Positions 5,303-7,828 of a stretch of DNA of 7,828 nucleotides are shown piece after piece. The notes beneath the pieces are model-generated. The model searched no databases. It was not told the origin of the DNA and saw only the letters and a list, made by a program, of their open reading frames with translations. The position numbers and the translations under genes were made by a program. Source of the stretch: Lachnospiraceae bacterium (GTDB lineage Bacteria; Bacillota; Clostridia; Lachnospirales; Lachnospiraceae); the NCBI GenBank assembly GCA_900766925.1, contig CAAFXG010000129.1:1-7828 (forward strand), written 5' to 3'. How positions within the stretch are numbered: the first letter of the stretch is position 1; the number at the start of each line of letters is the position of its first letter.

Positions 5303-6302
5303 TATATTGTAAGCAATGTCCTCTCGGTGGCGAACAACGCCTCGCTTCCTGCCAGCGGCAATGCCGACGGCAAGATGTCGCACGCCTATACCTACAACGG
5401 GCTGTACCGCCTCGCTTCCGCTACGGGTACATACACCGGAGCAGACAGCAAGTCCGCGTCCTACACCCTCGCAATGGGCTACGACAACATGCACCGCATA
5501 ACCTCCAAGAGCCAGCATCTGACCCAGGACAACGTGTAGTTCAACGGCACGCTCAATGTCGGATATGACCTGTCATACACCTACGGCACTGAAGCTGGTA
5601 AGAAGTTCCAGCTCGCAAGTGTTAAAGACGTGAATTATCGCACGGAAAATACTCCGGGAGACAATAATATCGAAAATAATCACGTATATTTGTATGATAA
5701 GAACGGAAATCTTATATATGTGAATACCGGACGCTTGATGAACGATGGACATAACGAGACCTGCACAGGCGAGCGCAAGCTCATCTGGGACGAGGAGAAC
5801 CGTCTGCTTACAGTGGACGACAACGGCTTTGTGTCCAACTACTGGTACGATGCCGACGGCGAGCGCACGGTTAAGACTTCCGGCGAGAGCGACCAGGTGT
5901 ATGTCAACGGAGTATTCTCCGGCGGCTCCACCAACACGGCCAAGTTCTCACTCTATGTCAGCCCGTACCTCGTGGCGAACCAGGGCGGTCGCTACACCAA
6001 GCATATCTACGCAGGCTCACAGCGCATCGTGTCGAAGATAGGCGATTTCGCCTACTACGGCTCAGACCCGCGCCGCATAGAGTATGCCGGTGCTAATACC
6101 GACGGCCTCTCCGTGGACTACAAGGCGAAGTATGCGGCACAGCAGCAGGTCATCAAGGACAACTACAAGACCTTCGATGTTCCCTACAACGGCACTGACA
6201 ATGACAACTACGCTGACGGCGAGGGATTCTGCTGCAACAACGGCTCTATGGAGGCTGCAATGGCACAGGCTCAGAAGGCACAGGTACGCGCGGTTGCCAT
6301 CA
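5303..6302 (+). pseudogene. Truncated rhs (YD-repeat) core fragment with an amber codon
   Basis: Part of an Rhs/YD-repeat protein, a large shell-forming carrier of C-terminal toxins. Frame two reads from right after the immunity-gene stop; recognisable text starts about 5312 (SNVLSVANNASL). YD-type segments are visible: YTYNGLYRLASATG, YLYDKNGNLIYVNT, WDEENRLLTVDDNGF and NYWYDADGERTVKTSG. An in-frame TAG at 5537-5539 interrupts it at a place where CAG (Q) would fit; the frame is otherwise intact on both sides, so this is one nonsense change, not a frameshift. There is no rhs start. The 3' end stops at about AMAQAQKAQVRA, before the DPLG and YYGARYYDP-type hyperconserved segment expected next, because a RAYT element follows; the frame then runs on without homology to 6421. 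GC content is far higher than in the two preceding frames, so the junction near 5303-5312 is sharp. Confidence 0.85.
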
Positions 6303-6325
6303 GGACAGGTGACAGGTCACTGTCC
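6303..6325. repeat. REP-like hairpin at the 5' side of the RAYT gene
   Basis: GGACAG (6303-6308) pairs with CTGTCC (6320-6325) and TGAC (6310-6313) with GTCA (6316-6319), leaving one bulged G (6309) and an AG loop. Imperfect GC-rich palindromes of this kind flank REP-associated tyrosine transposases and are their recognition hairpins. It sits at the point where rhs homology ends. Downstream of the gene only a partial echo, CAGGACACTGAC (7174-7185), is seen. Confidence 0.65.
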
Positions 6326-6369
6326 CGCAAAATCATTAATCGTTCATCCTTAATCCATAATCGTAAGCA

Positions 6370-7173
6370 ATGCCAAGACGAGGACGCATACAATCCGGCA
6401 CGGGAGTCTATCATGTCATGATGCGCGGTATCAACCGCCAGCGCATCTTTGAAGACTCGGAAGACCACTACACCTTCCTTCAGTGCTTACGCAGTGCGCA
6501 GGAGCAGTACACTCCCCTCGGAGACCGTCTGCCCAACTCCTGCCACTATTATGCGTACGCCCTTATGTCCAACCACTTCCATATCCTTCTTCATGCAAAG
6601 GAAGACACGGTCGGTAACATCGTCAAGCGCATTGCCTCATCATACGTGTATTATTTCAACAGGAAATACGGTCGTGACGGACACCTCTTCAAGGAGCGAT
6701 TCCGTTCAGAGCCGTGCGAGGACTGGACATATTTCGTCACCCTTCTCCGCTATATCCACCAGAACCCTGTTAAAGCAGGTATGGTCAGTAGAGTTTGCGA
6801 TTATGAATTCACCTCATGGCATGAATACCTTGGCAGAGCGGACTTCTTTCCCTTGTGCAACGTAAAAGTCGTACTTGGCAGAATCAGTATAGATGAACTG
6901 ACAGCACTTGTAGATGCACCGCTTGACAATGATGTCAGCTGCATTGAGTATGAAGATGAAAGAGAGCGTTCCATGTCTGACGACAGCGTGATGCTATGCC
7001 TCAAAGACGAGTTTGGCATCATCGATGGTCAGCAGATCCAAAAGCTCGGTAAGGAAGAGAGGGACGTAATCCTTGCAGCCCTTCTAAGAAGACACGCTGG
7101 TGTCAGACTGTTGCAACGGCTGACAGGAATAGGCAAGAATATAATATCAAATGTTTCAAAAACAATATGTTAG
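6370..7173 (+). CDS. REP-associated tyrosine transposase (RAYT, Y1_Tnp/HUH family)
   Basis: A 267-residue single-strand-acting transposase that cuts at REP hairpins through a tyrosine-DNA link. The N terminus TGVYHVMMRGINRQRIF (11-27) is the typical first strand. The metal-binding HUH motif is H69-F-H71 in MSNHFHILLH. The catalytic tyrosine lies in the helix SSYVYYFNRKYGRDGHLF (90-107), followed by RYIHQNPVKAGMV (127-139), a common RAYT signature. The C-terminal about 110 residues include LLQRLTGIGKNIISNV, resembling a DNA-binding helix-turn-helix. The ORF has no stop or frameshift and all key motifs, so it may be active. The ATG at 6370 gives the standard MPRRGR start. The 5' end overlaps the non-homologous run-on of the rhs frame. 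The REP-like hairpin 45 bases upstream supports the assignment. Confidence 0.93.
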   Translation: MPRRGRIQSGTGVYHVMMRGINRQRIFEDSEDHYTFLQCLRSAQEQYTPLGDRLPNSCHYYAYALMSNHFHILLHAKEDTVGNIVKRIASSYVYYFNRKYGRDGHLFKERFRSEPCEDWTYFVTLLRYIHQNPVKAGMVSRVCDYEFTSWHEYLGRADFFPLCNVKVVLGRISIDELTALVDAPLDNDVSCIEYEDERERSMSDDSVMLCLKDEFGIIDGQQIQKLGKEERDVILAALLRRHAGVRLLQRLTGIGKNIISNVSKTIC

Positions 7174-7185
7174 CAGGACACTGAC

Positions 7186-7828
7186 TGAAGTGAACCCACA
7201 AAGTTGGACGGGTTAATAACTGTGAGCCTGTTCGAATGCCTTTCTGTATAAAACAGGTGACATACCGTTGAGTCTCAATTTTATTCTCTCATTATTATAG
7301 TATACCATATACTCTTTTAAATCAGTTATAAATGAATCCATCGATGTGTATTTCTTTGCATACAGCAGCTCAGACTTCATTATTCCAAAGAAGTTCTCCA
7401 TCACGGAATTGTCAAGACAATTTCCCTTTCTCGACATACTCTGAATAATATGGTGGTTCTTCAGACTCCTCTGGTATGCGGCATGCTGATAGTGCCATCC
7501 CTGGTCAGAGTGCATCAGCATGCCTTCTGTAGAGCCAACTTCGTCATAAAGTTGGTTAAGCATGTCCATCACCATCTTGAGGTTTGGAGACTCTGAGATT
7601 ACATATGATAGAATCTCACCATTAAACATGTCAAGCACTGGTGAGAGATAAATTTTGGAACCGCCTATGTTTATTTGGGTTACGTCGGTAGCTACCTTTT
7701 GCAAAGGCCTGTCTGCAGTGAAATCCCTATTAATCACATTGGACACAGTCTTGCCGACATCACCCTTGTATGACCTGTATCTCACTTTACGCACCTCACA
7801 TTTAAGCCCCAACTCATCCATAAGCCTC
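7186..7828 (-). mobile_element. IS3-family element, right end, truncated by the window
   Basis: A terminal inverted repeat begins at about 7186 (TGAAGTGAACCCACAAAGTT and onward to about 7211); it resembles IS150-type ends with TGA...CCC...AAGTTGGAC. The transposase stop codon (7213-7215) lies directly inside it. The element starts about 13 bases after the RAYT stop. The left end and the upstream reading frame (orfA) would lie beyond base 7828, so target duplication cannot be checked. Confidence 0.8.
7213..7828 (-). CDS. IS3-family (IS150-like) transposase OrfB, partial
   Basis: C-terminal portion of a DDE transposase with an rve integrase core. Numbered from the methionine at 7821, the catalytic triad is D46 (ATDVTQI), D106 (MHSDQGWHY) and E142 (NSVMENFFG), with 35 residues between the second D and the E, the standard D-D-35-E pattern of IS3. 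The ending YYNNERIKLRLNGMSPVLYR is typical. The frame stays open upstream of that methionine to the window edge (R-L before M), so the true start lies outside and roughly the first quarter of OrfB is missing. OrfB of this family is normally made as an OrfAB fusion by programmed frameshifting. No inactivating change is visible here. Confidence 0.95.
   Translation of the reverse strand, partial: RLMDELGLKCEVRKVRYRSYKGDVGKTVSNVINRDFTADRPLQKVATDVTQINIGGSKIYLSPVLDMFNGEILSYVISESPNLKMVMDMLNQLYDEVGSTEGMLMHSDQGWHYQHAAYQRSLKNHHIIQSMSRKGNCLDNSVMENFFGIMKSELLYAKKYTSMDSFITDLKEYMVYYNNERIKLRLNGMSPVLYRKAFEQAHSY

Noticed and set aside
5745..6353. Long alternative-frame plus-strand ORFs within the rhs region
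   Set aside because: They are shadows of the GC-rich rhs frame with Thr/Ser/Arg-rich translations.
5309..6372. GTAAGCAATG at both 5309-5318 and 6363-6372 as a target-site duplication
   Set aside because: The shared 10 bases sit at the rhs start and at the RAYT start codon, not at the two ends of one element, so chance is the simplest reading.

Overview
The window looks like an accessory region of a Bacteroidales chromosome, most likely Prevotella/Segatella or a close relative. Two promoters fit the Bacteroidetes pattern (TTTG, 19 bases, TAnnTTTG) rather than the usual -35/-10 pattern. The rhs core text and the REP-associated transposase are also of the kind familiar from that order. No core or housekeeping gene is present.

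Layout. Bases 1-346 hold no gene but carry two separate tandem arrays with an 11-bp unit. A 71-codon hypothetical gene (347-562, minus) and a restriction-modification operon (plus) diverge from a short intergenic region with a promoter on each side. The operon begins with a roughly 370-nt leader containing mutually exclusive pairings. A TdeIII-family-like endonuclease follows (1062-1898), overlapping by 4 bases a 651-residue protein that fuses a beta-class (DPPY) methyltransferase to a D12/Dam-class adenine methyltransferase (1895-3850). Bases 3851-4641 have no convincing gene but are dense in repeats: a nested palindrome, an 84-bp MITE-like element with 13-bp perfect ends, a 23-bp tandem repeat and a hairpin-forming 42-bp repeat.

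The right half is a decayed rhs (polymorphic toxin) locus. It holds an open frame without a start codon that resembles a displaced C-terminal toxin tip (4642-4968), a 34-bp perfect palindrome, a two-helix membrane protein in the immunity position (5027-5302), and a GC-rich rhs core fragment with one amber codon (about 5303-6302). That core is cut off before its hyperconserved end by a RAYT/REP transposase with an adjacent REP-like hairpin (6303-7173). An IS3-family element begins about 13 bases after the RAYT stop and runs off the right edge.

How the parts relate. The nuclease and fused methyltransferase form a self-contained Type II defence module with no visible C-protein gene; control may lie in the RNA leader. 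The toxin tip, membrane protein and core fragment have the order expected of an orphan rhs-CT/immunity cassette, later damaged by transposons. Family assignments come from motif recognition, not database searches.
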